64,000 bases of DNA, taken from Sphingobacteriales bacterium. GTDB taxonomy: Bacteria > Bacteroidota > Bacteroidia > Sphingobacteriales > Sphingobacteriaceae. The notes beneath the pieces were generated by a model. The model ran no database searches and was not told the DNA's origin. It saw nothing but the letters and a program-made list of their open reading frames with translations. Position 1 is the first letter of the stretch. Each line of letters starts with the position of its first letter. Shown in pieces: positions 21,145 through 31,305 of the stretch. The stretch is from NCBI GenBank assembly GCA_004293485.1, contig RDYW01000031.1:1-64000 (forward strand), written 5' to 3'. The position numbers were made by a program, and so were the translations under genes.

Positions 21145-22179
21145 TCAAATATCGTTGCGCACTAATATTTCTAGTTGCGCCAAAATATCATTAGGGCTTA
21201 TAAAATAAGGCTTATTGTGTACAATGGTTAAAAAAACTTGATTATATAGTTCCATATAATTTCCTTTGGGCGATGGTATGCTTTGGGTAATAGTTTGGCC
21301 TGTATCGTTAATATAGCATAGGCTAGCTTCGTTGTTGGGTTTTTCTATCCCGTAGTGTTTATCGGTTGGGCTTATGCCTGCTATTAGTTGGTTTTCTTGT
21401 TCGTCGGCCCGTGTTTTGGTAAATGTACCATGGGTGCCGTATATGGTAAAAGCTGCTTTTGGCTTTAAAACCAGCATATTGGTAGTAATAAATACGTTTT
21501 TACTATCGGTGTAATGTAGGTGTGCATGGGCAAAATCATCCACCTGCGAGTGTAACCTAAATTGGCCATAGGTTTTAGTAAAACTTTGGGGTGGCCCAAA
21601 AAGGGCGATGGCTTGGTCGATTACATGTGCGCCTAAATCGTAAAATATACCAGCTGCGGGTAGGGGGGTTTCTTTAAATTTTTTTGGGCTTATGGTATTT
21701 TTAAATCGATCAAACCGTACATGGGCTTCGGTAATTTTGCCTAATTTCCCACTTTGTATTACGGCTTTTGTGGTTAAAAAATCGCTATCAAACCTACGGT
21801 TTTGGTAGGCCATTACGTGTAGGTTTTGGGCTTTTCCTAGTGCAAAAAGTTGTTTGGCTTGGCTTGGGTTTGTGCAAAATGGTTTTTCTATTAATACGTG
21901 TTTGCCCGCATACAGCGCTTGCCTAGCAAATTCGAAATGGGTATAGTTGGGTGTATTTATAATTACGAGTTGTATTTGGCTATCGGCCAAAAGGTGTTGG
22001 ATGTTTGCGTAGCTTATAATGTGGGGATAGTCTTTTTTGGCTTCGTTTTTGTTTCTTTCTAAAACTGCATATAAATCAAAATTAGGGTTACAATGTATAA
22101 ACGGTGCGTGAAACACTTTGCCCGACATTCCGTAGGCTAATAAAGCGGTTTTAATAGGTTTTGTGGGGTTATGAGGCAT
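21145..22179 (-). CDS. Gfo/Idh/MocA family oxidoreductase
   Basis: 344 aa; AYGMSGKVFHAPFI, GKHVLIEKPFC, GIFYDLGAHVIDQ. Confidence 0.9.
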   Translation of the reverse strand: MPHNPTKPIKTALLAYGMSGKVFHAPFIHCNPNFDLYAVLERNKNEAKKDYPHIISYANIQHLLADSQIQLVIINTPNYTHFEFARQALYAGKHVLIEKPFCTNPSQAKQLFALGKAQNLHVMAYQNRRFDSDFLTTKAVIQSGKLGKITEAHVRFDRFKNTISPKKFKETPLPAAGIFYDLGAHVIDQAIALFGPPQSFTKTYGQFRLHSQVDDFAHAHLHYTDSKNVFITTNMLVLKPKAAFTIYGTHGTFTKTRADEQENQLIAGISPTDKHYGIEKPNNEASLCYINDTGQTITQSIPSPKGNYMELYNQVFLTIVHNKPYFISPNDILAQLEILVRNDI

Positions 22180-22368
22180 TTGGGTTTAGGGTAAAGCGAT
22201 TATTTTTTGTTGTAATTTTAATCATTTTGGCCAATGCTATTTGGGTATTTATGTTTTAACTATTGCTACAGCTTTTATGCCGAAAGTAATGGTGGGCAAC
22301 AAGCACCCTAAAAATGTATAAAATCAAACAGTTGTACTTTATTATGCCTTATTTTTACAACAAAAAAA

Positions 22369-22947
22369 TTATAGCCCTATGTTTAAATTTTTCTCAATAT
22401 AATCTATCAGGCTATGTATTATTTTTATGTGTATTTCTTGCACCCTATCGGCATAATCGGAGTGGGGAGCCCTAATTTCAATATCGCAAAGCGAAGCCAT
22501 TTTTCCGCCGGTTTTACCGGTTAAGGCTATAATTTTTATGTTTTTTTGTTTGGCTGCGGCTATTGCATTTAATACATTTTGCGAATTTCCGCTGGTACTT
22601 ATGGCTAATAAAACATCACCAGGATTACCCAAAGCCTCTATATATCTTGAAAAAATATACTCGAAACCGTAATCGTTGCCTACACAAGTAATGTGCGAAG
22701 CATCGGAGATTGATAGTGCTGGCAGTGCCACCCTATCGTATTTATACCGCCCCGATAGCTCTTCGGCAAAGTGCATAGCATCGCACATTGAGCCTCCATT
22801 GCCACAGCTTATAATTTTGTTTCCAAGTTGTATGGCATCCAAAATTATATTGCCCGCTTGGGCTATTTTTACAAAGTTTTCATCGTTAGATAAAAAAGTG
22901 TTTAATAGTTGTTGCGCTTCGGCAAAATGAGCTTTTATGCTTTGCAT
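22369..22947 (-). CDS. gmhA: SIS-domain D-sedoheptulose-7-phosphate isomerase
   Basis: 192 aa; [41 protein letters not shown]. Confidence 0.88.
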   Translation of the reverse strand: MQSIKAHFAEAQQLLNTFLSNDENFVKIAQAGNIILDAIQLGNKIISCGNGGSMCDAMHFAEELSGRYKYDRVALPALSISDASHITCVGNDYGFEYIFSRYIEALGNPGDVLLAISTSGNSQNVLNAIAAAKQKNIKIIALTGKTGGKMASLCDIEIRAPHSDYADRVQEIHIKIIHSLIDYIEKNLNIGL

Positions 22948-22956
22948 TTTTATGTT

Positions 22957-23940
22957 TTATAACGATAGTATCTCCACAATTTTCAACATTTTATCGCTAA
23001 TATCTTCGATATGTTTTACCGCTGCAGCAAAAGGGGTGTATGCCACATTGTTATGTACCAGGCCTAGCATTTCGCCTTTTCGGCCTTTTAGCAATTGCTC
23101 TACTGCGCATACGCCAAGCTTGCTGGCCATTACCCTATCCATGCAAGTAGGTTTGCCGCCACGTTGTAAGTGGCCTAATACCGATACTCGGGTATCGTAG
23201 TTAGGAAATTTTTCTCGCACCATTTCGCCTATACGCATACCAAAACCACCATCTTCTTCGTCTTCGCCTACCATAATAATTTTCGATGATTTATAACGCC
23301 TACCCATTTCTAACCGCTTAATTAAAAAGTTAAAATCGCGTTTAGAGTCGGGTATTAACACCGAATCGGCACCAACGCCAATAGCACTTCTAAGGGCAAT
23401 TAATCCGTTATCGCGGCCCATAACTTCAACAATAAACAAACGGTCGTGAGATTCGGCCGTATCTCTAATTTTATCTACCGCATTTACTACAGTATTAATA
23501 GCTGTATCGTAACCTATGGTAAAATCGGTACCGTACAAATCGTTATCAATAGTGCCAGGTATGCCCATAATAGGCATTTTATACTCTTTACCAAAAATAT
23601 CTACCCCTACAAAAGTACCATCGCCACCAATGGCTATAAGGGCATCAATGTTTGCTGCTTTTAAATTATCGTAAGCTTTTTTTCGGCCTTCGGGGGTTTT
23701 AAAGGCTGGGCATCGGCTAGTTTTTAAAATAGTGCCTCCACGGTGTATGGTATTGGCTACCGAGTGCACATCCATATCTTTAAACTCGCCTTGTATCATC
23801 CCTTCAAAACCTTTCATAATACCTACCACATCTACTTTGTGGTACAATGCTGTTCGTACTACGGCCCTTATGGCGGCGTTCATGCCTGGGGCATCGCCTC
23901 CCGATGTAAATACACCTATTTTTTTAATATCGGTTTTCAT
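22957..23940 (-). CDS. pfkA: 6-phosphofructokinase
   Basis: 327 aa; KIGVFTSGGDAPGMNAAIRAVVR, IGGDGTFVG, GIPGTIDNDLYGTDFTIGYDTA. Confidence 0.96.
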   Translation of the reverse strand: MKTDIKKIGVFTSGGDAPGMNAAIRAVVRTALYHKVDVVGIMKGFEGMIQGEFKDMDVHSVANTIHRGGTILKTSRCPAFKTPEGRKKAYDNLKAANIDALIAIGGDGTFVGVDIFGKEYKMPIMGIPGTIDNDLYGTDFTIGYDTAINTVVNAVDKIRDTAESHDRLFIVEVMGRDNGLIALRSAIGVGADSVLIPDSKRDFNFLIKRLEMGRRYKSSKIIMVGEDEEDGGFGMRIGEMVREKFPNYDTRVSVLGHLQRGGKPTCMDRVMASKLGVCAVEQLLKGRKGEMLGLVHNNVAYTPFAAAVKHIEDISDKMLKIVEILSL

Positions 23941-25973
23941 TTTTGTTGTGTTTTGTATGCCAATTTTCCGCTATCCAAAAAATTGATATAGTTATTTATA
24001 TCTAAATTAAAAGCTTGGGGCAAATTTAATACCTTTTGTTGGTTATTTATTATCACATAATAAGGTTGTGAGTTGGTATTAAACATTTTTGCCTGCAAAT
24101 CGCTCCATTTTTGGCCTATAGTTTTTATTTTTTTGTTAGATAATATTGAAATATACTGCTCTGGTTCGGGTAAATCGGTTTTATCATCCACGTAAAGTGA
24201 AACAATAACAAAATCGTTGTGCAAACGCTTTAAAATTTCGCGTTCGCTCCAAACGGCGGCTTCCATTTTGCGGCAATTTACGCAGCTATGCCCTGTAAAG
24301 TCTATCAATAAAGGTTTATTAACTTTTGTGGCGTAAGCTAGTGCTTCATCGTAATCAAAAAAAACATCAAGCCCTAAAGGTGCTTTAAATTTATCGCTAT
24401 ATTTTTTATTCCCTTTCGGGGGATGATTTGCTGGCGTTAGTGCAGCGGTATATAAATCGAAATCTTGCGATGTTTGGGGGGGCAGCCATGCGCTGATGCT
24501 TTTTAAAGGCGCACCCCAAAGGCCAGGCACCATGTACAGCGTAAACGAAAATACCAAAATAGCCATAAACAAACGTGGTATTGAAAGGTAAGAAACCTCA
24601 TTATCGTGGGCAAATTTTATTTTTCCTAGCAGGTAAAATCCCAAAAGGGCAAAAATAACTATCCATAGCGATAAGAAAATTTCGCGGTCTAACATATCAA
24701 CATGGTAGGCCAAATCTACGTTTGATAAAAATTTAAGGGCGAAGGCAAGTTCTAAAAAGCCCAAAACCACTTTTACGTTATTTAGCCATCCGCCCGATTT
24801 GGGTAACGATTTTAACCAAGCCGGGAAAGCGGCAAACAGCGTAAATGGTATGGCCAATGCTAACGAAAAACCAAACATACCCATGGCTGGGGCTAGCCTA
24901 CTGCCTGTAGTTGCGGCATCAACCAAAAGGGTACCTATAATAGGGCCAGTGCAAGAAAACGAAACCAAAGCCAATAAAAAAGCCATAAAAAATATGCCTG
25001 TGTAACCTTGTTTTTCCGACTGTGTATCTATTTTATTTATCCAAGCGGCAGGCAGTGTAATATCAAATGCCCCAAAAAACGAAACTGCAAAAACTACCAA
25101 TAAGGCAAAAAAACCGAAGTTAAAAATACCATTACTGGCCATTTCGTTTAATGCGGCCGAGCCAAACAAAACGCTAACAAACATACCCAAAGCCACATAA
25201 ATGGCCACAATAGATAAACCGTAAATGCCTGCCAACTGTATGGTTTTTAGTTTATTGCCCGCTTTTTTGGTAAAATAACTTACTGTAAGTGGTAACATAG
25301 GGAAAATGCAAGGCATTATTAAAGCCAGCATACCACCCAAAAAGCCTGTTAAAAATATTAGCCATAAGCTTTGTTGTTGTTGTATTTTTGGTAAATAAAT
25401 TGGGCTGCTTTTTTTAGCAATAGGGGTGTGTATAGTTTTATTAACCGTATTAATGGGGTTTGCAATGCCGATTTTGGGGATATTAATGGTGCTTTTTACC
25501 TCAATTTTTGACCTTTTATTCAGGCTTTTTACCTCAAAATTAAATGGGGTTTCGGTGGGCGGTAGGCAGCTTTTATCGTTACATACCATATACTCGTAAC
25601 TGCCTGTAATGGTGTTTTGGGGCGATATGGTTTTTATACGCTGGGTAAAGTAAACGGTGTTTATATGCCAATTTATAGGCATATTAAAGTTTTTATCGAA
25701 GGCCGAAATTGGTTTGGGGCTTTCGGTAACTTGGCCTACTAGGGTATAATTTTTGTTTTTACTAAATGTAAACGAAGTTGGCACAGGCCCGCCATCGGCA
25801 ATATGTAAGCCGTAAAGATGCCAACCAGCATCAAGTGTGGCTTTAAAAATTAAATCGGTGTAGGTATTATTTATTTTTTTTTGGCTTAGCTCCCAGTGTA
25901 TAGGGTTTATTATTTGTGCCATCCCCGAAAGGGAAACAAGTATAAAATAAAATAAAAAAAATATTTTTTTCAT
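23937..25973 (-). CDS. thiol:disulfide interchange protein, DsbD family
   Basis: 678 aa; multi-TM core, C-terminal thioredoxin motif FTGHSCVNCRKME; 4-nt overlap with pfkA start. Confidence 0.9.
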   Translation of the reverse strand: MKKIFFLFYFILVSLSGMAQIINPIHWELSQKKINNTYTDLIFKATLDAGWHLYGLHIADGGPVPTSFTFSKNKNYTLVGQVTESPKPISAFDKNFNMPINWHINTVYFTQRIKTISPQNTITGSYEYMVCNDKSCLPPTETPFNFEVKSLNKRSKIEVKSTINIPKIGIANPINTVNKTIHTPIAKKSSPIYLPKIQQQQSLWLIFLTGFLGGMLALIMPCIFPMLPLTVSYFTKKAGNKLKTIQLAGIYGLSIVAIYVALGMFVSVLFGSAALNEMASNGIFNFGFFALLVVFAVSFFGAFDITLPAAWINKIDTQSEKQGYTGIFFMAFLLALVSFSCTGPIIGTLLVDAATTGSRLAPAMGMFGFSLALAIPFTLFAAFPAWLKSLPKSGGWLNNVKVVLGFLELAFALKFLSNVDLAYHVDMLDREIFLSLWIVIFALLGFYLLGKIKFAHDNEVSYLSIPRLFMAILVFSFTLYMVPGLWGAPLKSISAWLPPQTSQDFDLYTAALTPANHPPKGNKKYSDKFKAPLGLDVFFDYDEALAYATKVNKPLLIDFTGHSCVNCRKMEAAVWSEREILKRLHNDFVIVSLYVDDKTDLPEPEQYISILSNKKIKTIGQKWSDLQAKMFNTNSQPYYVIINNQQKVLNLPQAFNLDINNYINFLDSGKLAYKTQQK

Positions 25974-26065
25974 TGTTGCAAATATCGGAAATTGAATTTA
26001 GGTTTTTTTGAGGAAATGTGATTAATTTTTATGTAACGGAATTTAAATTTGCACTTTTGTAAATG

Positions 26066-27292
26066 CTATAAGTTTTCTTTTACATCGTTAAAATGCTGCA
26101 TGCTCCACCTGGCACTTATGCCCGATGCTATAACCGAAACCAAAAGTACCGTAAAAAACACCATTACAAAATCTTTTATTTTTAACACAATGGGGTATGA
26201 TGAAACCAACAAATTACCTTCGCCCATGCTTATTAGGCCAAATTTTTGCTGCAATAAGCAAAAGCATAGGCCAGCTACAATACCCGCCAAGCATCCTAGT
26301 ACACAAATCATCATTCCTTCAAAAAAAAATATTTGTGCTACCATACTTTTATCGGCCCCTAAGCCGGCCAACAAGGCAATATCCTTTTTTTTATCAATTA
26401 CCAGCATGGTAAGCGAGCCAATAATATTAAATATGGCTATTACCAATACAAAAGTAAGCATAAAATAAACCGCCCATTTTTCGGTATTTAGTATTTTATA
26501 TAGTACTGCATTTTGTTGTATTTGGTTTTTTATCACTATATTTTTACCCACATTAGGTTTAATTTTTGAAATAAACTTATCGGCAGCATCTTTGTTTTTA
26601 AGGTTAATTTCTATTGCCGAAACGTTAAAAGGTTCGTTTAACAGTGCTCGGGCAATGGGCAGGGGAATAAAAACTATATCGTCCCAATCTTGCCCCGACT
26701 GAAAAACCCCTACCGGAAAAAGGCTTTTTACATTAAATTCATCTACCCCAGCAATTGAAATTGAAACACCTTTTTTTGGCGAGTATATTTGTAAGCCTCT
26801 AATACGGTCGTTTACATTAATGCCCAAATTGTACTGTACATTGGCCCCCACTACGGCATAGTTTTGGTTGTTTTCGTTAAGTATAAAATTGCCTTGCACC
26901 ATTACAGTATCTAATTGGGTGTTGGCCATAAAAGCATTATCTACGCCTTTTATGCGTCCAATAAACTGTCTTTCATCGTACCTAAGTAATGATTTTTCTT
27001 GCAAAACCAGTGTAAAGGCTTGTATGTTGGTTTCTTTTTTTAAATCTTGCAAATAGGGGATACGTGGGTCGAAAGTTTTGCCAATTGCGGGCTCTAACCG
27101 TATATCGGGTGTAAATGTGCTGTACATGCGTAACACCAAGCCTTCGAAACCATTAAATACTGAAAGTATAATAATAAGTGCCGCACTACCCACAAAAACG
27201 CCTAGCATACTTATGCCCGAAATAATGTTGATAGCATGGGTGCTTTTTTTTGAAAAAAGATACCTTTTGGCTATGTATAAAGCGGTATTCAA
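26066..27292 (-). CDS. ABC transporter permease, FtsX/LolC/E family
   Basis: 408 aa; IAKRYLFSKKSTHAINIISGISMLGV, NIIGSLTMLVIDKKKDIALLAGLGA. Confidence 0.9.
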   Translation of the reverse strand: MNTALYIAKRYLFSKKSTHAINIISGISMLGVFVGSAALIIILSVFNGFEGLVLRMYSTFTPDIRLEPAIGKTFDPRIPYLQDLKKETNIQAFTLVLQEKSLLRYDERQFIGRIKGVDNAFMANTQLDTVMVQGNFILNENNQNYAVVGANVQYNLGINVNDRIRGLQIYSPKKGVSISIAGVDEFNVKSLFPVGVFQSGQDWDDIVFIPLPIARALLNEPFNVSAIEINLKNKDAADKFISKIKPNVGKNIVIKNQIQQNAVLYKILNTEKWAVYFMLTFVLVIAIFNIIGSLTMLVIDKKKDIALLAGLGADKSMVAQIFFFEGMMICVLGCLAGIVAGLCFCLLQQKFGLISMGEGNLLVSSYPIVLKIKDFVMVFFTVLLVSVIASGISARWSMQHFNDVKENL

Positions 27293-27294
27293 AA

Positions 27295-27933
27295 TTAAAT
27301 TAAATATGGGTTGTGTAACTTTTCGTAGCCAATAGTAGTAGGCCTACCATGGCCAGCATGTACTACTACATTATCGGGCAAAGGCATCAGTTGGGTTTTT
27401 ATACTGGTTATAAGCTGTTGGTGGTTGCCTCCGGGCAAATCGCTACGGCCTATACTGCCATAAAACAATATATCGCCCCCAATTAAAAAAGCATCATTAG
27501 GGCTGTAAAAGCACAAATGCCCAGGCGAATGCCCAGGCGAAAATATAGTTTGCAGCTGGCTGTTACCAAATTTTATGAGCCCTGTTTCGGGCAATAATAC
27601 TTCGGGTAAGGGCGATAATTCGTAATTAAACCCTTGTTGCGGTGCGTACGATGGTACGGCTTGCAATAAAGGCAATTCGTTTTTGTGTAACTGTGGCTTT
27701 AGTTTATAGGTATCAAATATAAATTTATTTCCCAGCACATGGTCTATATGGCAATGGGTATTTAGCAATAGCTGCGGCACAAGTTTTTTATTTTTTATAA
27801 AATTAACCAGTACATTTTGTTCGGCTCCGGTGTACATCCCGGGATCTATAATTACGCATTGCAAGCTATCGTCGTATAAAATATAGGTGTTTTCTTGATA
27901 TGGGTTATGGGTAAAATGTTGTACAAAAATCAT
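27295..27933 (-). CDS. MBL-fold metallo-hydrolase (glyoxalase II-like)
   Basis: 212 aa; LLNTHCHIDHVLGN, FSPGHSPGHLCFY, VHAGHGRPTTIGYE. Confidence 0.93.
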   Translation of the reverse strand: MIFVQHFTHNPYQENTYILYDDSLQCVIIDPGMYTGAEQNVLVNFIKNKKLVPQLLLNTHCHIDHVLGNKFIFDTYKLKPQLHKNELPLLQAVPSYAPQQGFNYELSPLPEVLLPETGLIKFGNSQLQTIFSPGHSPGHLCFYSPNDAFLIGGDILFYGSIGRSDLPGGNHQQLITSIKTQLMPLPDNVVVHAGHGRPTTIGYEKLHNPYLI

Positions 27934-28010
27934 GTGAACAAAATTACTATTAATTGTTTAAAAGTTTAGTGGGTGATTTTATGAGGAAAGGTTTAAAATA
28001 AATTTAAACT

Positions 28011-28289
28011 TTATTTGCTCGGTTTTTTTAAACTTTTAATAACCGTATATAAACTTATGCATACGCCCATTAAGCTAAATATAGCGGTATAAATAGGCGT
28101 TTGGGCAGCTGTATTTTCATCTATTTTATAACCAACATAAGCTAATAGGCCTATAATACCTATCATTTGAAACCCCATACTGCTATATTGTGTATAGCTT
28201 TTAATATTATTTTTGGTGTGATGCTTGTTGGGTGTTTTCATGTAAAAAAAGATGGGTTGTAATTTGAACTTACTTATACAAACAATCAA
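28011..28289 (-). CDS. AtpZ/AtpI family protein
   Basis: 92 aa; YSSMGFQMIGIIGLLAYVGYKIDE two-TM pattern. Confidence 0.7.
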   Translation of the reverse strand: MIVCISKFKLQPIFFYMKTPNKHHTKNNIKSYTQYSSMGFQMIGIIGLLAYVGYKIDENTAAQTPIYTAIFSLMGVCISLYTVIKSLKKPSK

Positions 28290-28422
28290 ATTTAAGATGA
28301 TTTTTTTTAATCTACATTTAATGAGCTAAAAATAGATGCTAATTAATATCTTTATTGGCTTTTATAAAACAATATTATATACGTTTGCTCGTAACTAAAC
28401 ATAGCACATTAAAATTTTAACA

Positions 28423-31305
28423 TTGAAATTAACGTTTAAAAAATACTTACTTTTTGTTTTAGGATTTTTAGCAATAGTTGTGTACAGCAGTTGTAGCTCG
28501 CAAAACCCCGGGTATATAGGCCGTAAAATACAAAACCTAACCGCCCATTACAATATATATTTTAATGCCAAAGAAGGATTAAAAGAAAGTGAAGAAAAAA
28601 TTAAAACCACCTATAAAGAAAATTATGCCGAGTTGCTAGATATTTACCCCATACCTACCGAGCAAACCGCCCAAGAACAAACCGCCCCACTAAACGAGGT
28701 AATAAAGCGAGCCAATACTATTGCCTTAAAAAAAAGTGCGAGCACTTGGGTAGATGATGCCTATTTATTACTGGCAAGATCGGAATATTATAAAGGCAAC
28801 TTTTTTAATGCTTCAGAGTATTTTAGCTATGTAAGTTTAACGTATCCTAAAGAAACAAAAAACCGATTAGAAGCCCTTATCGGGGATGCCAAAACCAACT
28901 TGGCCATGGATAGGTTGCCCGAAGCCGACTCGTTATTAAACGAAGCAAAAAATATAAAAAGCAAGCATCACCAAAGCAACTTAAACGCCCTACTTGCACA
29001 AGCAGCCGTAAACCATAACGATTATAATGCGGCGGTAAACTATTTAAAAACAGCCATTAAACTTTGCAAAAATAAGTTTGATAAAATAAGGTGGACATTT
29101 ATTTTGGCACAGCTCGAAGAAAACATAGGTGCTAAAACCGATGCTTATACTCATTACACCCGCGTGGTTAAAAGTAATGCTTCGTACGAATTATCGTTTA
29201 TGGCCAACCTTTACCGCATTAAAGTAAAAGAGGAAGAAAAAGGTATTGCATTTGATAAAATAGCTACCCTAAAAAAATTAATAAAAGATGATAAAAATGT
29301 AGAATTTATTGATCAAATACATTACCAAATAGGAAACGCCTACCTCGAAAAAGGGAAAAGAAACTTGGCTATAACAAGCTACAAAAAATCTACTGCTACT
29401 ACCCCAGGTAGCGAACAACAAAAAGGATTATCGTTTTTAAAACTTGCCGAAATTAATTTCGATACGTTAAAAAATTATGTACAATCGCAAATTTATTATG
29501 ATAGCACCTTACAATTTTTGCCCAAAGAAAGTATGGGTTATGCCCAGATAGAAAAAAAAGCCAAAAACCTACAATACCTTGCCGATAGGTTACAAATTAT
29601 ATCACGCGAAGACGAAATGTTGGCCCTTGCGGCCCTGCCCGATAGCATAAGAAACAAAAAAATAAGTGCCATTATTATATCACAACTAAAAGAAGTTAGA
29701 AAAAAAGATTCACTTTCGGCCAACGAATTAATGCCCCTTAATCCACTCAATAACACAAATACTACAAAATCTACTGGTGCTTTTTATTTTAATAACTCTA
29801 GTGCAATAAGCCAAGGAATACTTGAGTTTAACAAACGATGGGGTAAAAGAAAGCTAAGCGACAACTGGCGTATAAGTGCCGTTGCCGAAAACGCCAGTCA
29901 AAATGCACTAACCATGCTCGACCCCGACCAAGCTACCCCCACTTTAGCTAAGGTAAGCAGCAACCCCGATTCGTTAAAAGCCAACTATTTGCGTGATGTA
30001 CCTCTTACACAAGAAGCTAAAGATAAAGCCAATTTAAAAGTATTAACCGCTTTTTACGAAATATCTAATTTTTATAAAGATGTATTAAACGATAACCAAG
30101 CAGCAATACAATCGTTCGAAGAATTATTAAAACGCTACCCCGAAAGCGATTATACAGCAGGTATTTATTACCAATTATTCCGTTTATATAGCGAAACCGA
30201 TAAAACAAAAGCCGAGGACTACAAAAATTTATTGCTACAAAAATATCCTAAAACCGATTTTGCCCGTACCATTACCGACCCCGATTTTGGCAAAGCAAAA
30301 GAATTACAAGCCGCAGCCTTAAATACCTATTACGAAAACGTTTTCGAATTATATAACAACAACAATTTTAACGAAGTAATGGTTAAAATTAGCGAAGCCA
30401 AAGTAACTTTTGCTGCCGATAGCAGCAATATGCTACCTCCGCAATTTATGTATATAAATGTGTTAGCTTTGGGGCATTTGCAAAGCATCAACCCATTTTT
30501 ATCCGAATTAGAAAACATTACCAAAACCTATCCTAGCGATACAACCCTAGTGCCAAGAGTATTAAAACAAATAGCCTACATTAAACAAAACAAAGCAATT
30601 TTTGATGCCCGTAAGTTTGCCCTTGAACCCTTACCAACGGAAGATAGCAACCTGCCCGAACAAAAAAGATACACCAGCCCAAGGGAGGTAAAATATATAT
30701 TTGAAGATGACTATGATGCCGAGCCATTAGTAACCAAAAAAAATAAAAAAGAAACGAAACCCCAAACCAACGCACCTAAAGTGCCAGAAAAAATAATACC
30801 AACCAACTTTAAAGATTCGGTAATAAATGCTGCTATTGTAAAACAAAACAAAGTTGTACCCAATAATGGTGTAAAAAATTATGAAGCTATAACACCCCCA
30901 GCACCTATTGCCCCAAGCGAAATAAAGTTTGAAGATGGTATTCGACAAAAGCAAGCTATTGTTATTAACGTTTTGGATAGGTCGTTAAATATTGCCAAAT
31001 CGTTTGCTGGCATAAGTAAATATTTTTATAGTAAATTTAATTCCGAAACTTTAGTAATGGTAATTAAAGAGCTTGAAAAAGGTAATAAGCTTATAATTAT
31101 AAAAGGCGATTTTTATGGTACCGACCGCACCAAAATAATATTAGACGAATTTAAACTTAACGCAGCCGAATATATTACTATGCCAGCCTATAAGTACAAT
31201 ACGTTTATAATATCGGAAATAAACCTTGGCCTTATAAACTCGCAAAACGCCCTAGATCAGTATTTAAAATATTTAAAATTAGCTAAAAAAGATGCCAATA
31301 AATAA
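28423..31305 (+). CDS. type IX secretion/gliding lipoprotein PorW/SprE-like (TPR protein)
   Basis: 960 aa from TTG; lipobox YSSCSS, GYIGRKIQNLTAHYNIYFNAKEGLKESE, TPR-like helices. Confidence 0.82.
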   Translation: MKLTFKKYLLFVLGFLAIVVYSSCSSQNPGYIGRKIQNLTAHYNIYFNAKEGLKESEEKIKTTYKENYAELLDIYPIPTEQTAQEQTAPLNEVIKRANTIALKKSASTWVDDAYLLLARSEYYKGNFFNASEYFSYVSLTYPKETKNRLEALIGDAKTNLAMDRLPEADSLLNEAKNIKSKHHQSNLNALLAQAAVNHNDYNAAVNYLKTAIKLCKNKFDKIRWTFILAQLEENIGAKTDAYTHYTRVVKSNASYELSFMANLYRIKVKEEEKGIAFDKIATLKKLIKDDKNVEFIDQIHYQIGNAYLEKGKRNLAITSYKKSTATTPGSEQQKGLSFLKLAEINFDTLKNYVQSQIYYDSTLQFLPKESMGYAQIEKKAKNLQYLADRLQIISREDEMLALAALPDSIRNKKISAIIISQLKEVRKKDSLSANELMPLNPLNNTNTTKSTGAFYFNNSSAISQGILEFNKRWGKRKLSDNWRISAVAENASQNALTMLDPDQATPTLAKVSSNPDSLKANYLRDVPLTQEAKDKANLKVLTAFYEISNFYKDVLNDNQAAIQSFEELLKRYPESDYTAGIYYQLFRLYSETDKTKAEDYKNLLLQKYPKTDFARTITDPDFGKAKELQAAALNTYYENVFELYNNNNFNEVMVKISEAKVTFAADSSNMLPPQFMYINVLALGHLQSINPFLSELENITKTYPSDTTLVPRVLKQIAYIKQNKAIFDARKFALEPLPTEDSNLPEQKRYTSPREVKYIFEDDYDAEPLVTKKNKKETKPQTNAPKVPEKIIPTNFKDSVINAAIVKQNKVVPNNGVKNYEAITPPAPIAPSEIKFEDGIRQKQAIVINVLDRSLNIAKSFAGISKYFYSKFNSETLVMVIKELEKGNKLIIIKGDFYGTDRTKIILDEFKLNAAEYITMPAYKYNTFIISEINLGLINSQNALDQYLKYLKLAKKDANK

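Noticed and set aside
25921-25940. CCCCGAAAGGG hairpin in the DsbD signal peptide, with a similar one at about 24410-24423
   Set aside because: Short, compatible with ordinary codons, and the protein has normal domain lengths at both places
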